Positions 6,673 to 6,802 of a stretch of DNA of 6,802 nucleotides are shown in pieces (the first letter of the stretch is position 1; each line of letters starts with the position of its first letter). The stretch comes from DYEC01 sp034434695 (GTDB lineage Bacteria > Chloroflexota > Anaerolineae > Anaerolineales > Anaerolineaceae): assembly GCA_034434695.1 (NCBI GenBank), contig DAOTYY010000016.1, positions 1-6,802 on the forward strand, written 5' to 3'. The notes under the pieces were generated by a model that saw only the letters and a program-made list of their open reading frames with translations, made no database searches and was not told the origin of the DNA. The position numbers were made by a program, and so were the translations under genes.

Positions 6673-6802
6673 TTACGCAGCCAATTGAACGGGATTGAGT
6701 TCCCGAAGAGCAGCGTAAGCCGATTGGATAGCGCGTACGTACAATTTTGATTTGAGAGCAAAGTGATTGAGTTTGGTGTTGCCTTTGAGCAGTTCAAGTT
6801 TG
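6673..6802 (-). CDS. 3' end of a transposase-like gene (partial)
   Basis: An open minus-strand frame enters from the right edge and ends at TAA (6675-6673), giving the last 42 residues. They include LNHFALKSKLYVRAIQSAYA and end in NPVQLAA. The basic, tyrosine- and alanine-rich helical tail resembles the C-terminus of DDE transposases of the IS4/IS701 kind as I remember them; this is pattern recognition, not an alignment. It would be the 3' end of an insertion sequence whose end lies somewhere in about 6638-6672. I could not identify a terminal inverted repeat or a target duplication because the other end is outside the window. The frame could instead be an ordinary gene upstream of the operon, but its position in front of a strong opposing promoter favours an insertion. 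Confidence 0.5.
   Translation of the reverse strand, partial: KLELLKGNTKLNHFALKSKLYVRAIQSAYAALRELNPVQLAA

Overview
The window reads as part of a bacterial D-xylose / xyloside utilisation locus. Four complete genes lie head to tail on the minus strand. In transcription order (right to left) they are a uroporphyrinogen-decarboxylase-superfamily protein of unknown function (6422-5265), a glycoside hydrolase family 31 enzyme of the alpha-xylosidase type (5261-2790), class I xylose isomerase xylA (2770-1601) and xylulokinase xylB (1599-118). The gaps are 3, 19 and 1 nt, so this is almost certainly one operon. A fifth minus-strand gene begins at 41 with a strong ribosome binding site and leaves the window at its left edge.

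Together the genes suggest this route: an imported alpha-xyloside (for example isoprimeverose or a xyloglucan fragment) is cut inside the cell by the GH31 enzyme. The free D-xylose is isomerised by XylA and phosphorylated by XylB to D-xylulose 5-phosphate, which enters the pentose phosphate pathway. The first gene has no textbook place in this route. No transporter or regulator gene is visible.

The 250-bp AT-rich region 6423-6672 is a compact control region. It holds two divergent promoters with the same hexamers and spacing (TTGACA, 17 nt, TATTAT), one facing the operon and one facing right. Each has a near-palindromic LacI-family-type operator (TGTGAACGTTA-CA) at or just downstream of its start point. 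The operator centres are 180 bp apart, close to 17 helical turns, which suits repression by looping. The rightward promoter has no gene in front of it here: it runs into the 3' end of a convergent reading frame (6673 to the right edge) whose sequence looks like the C-terminal tail of a transposase. This suggests an insertion that cut the promoter from its original gene.

Between xylB and the next gene (37-100) lies a long composite hairpin that contains that gene's ribosome binding site and start codon, so it may act as a translational switch.

Organism: the actinobacterial/Thermus-like class I XylA, the mid-range GC by eye, and a URO-D-like protein in a sugar operon would fit a Chloroflexota (Anaerolineae-like) bacterium. 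This is a weak inference; an actinobacterium or other phylum cannot be excluded.
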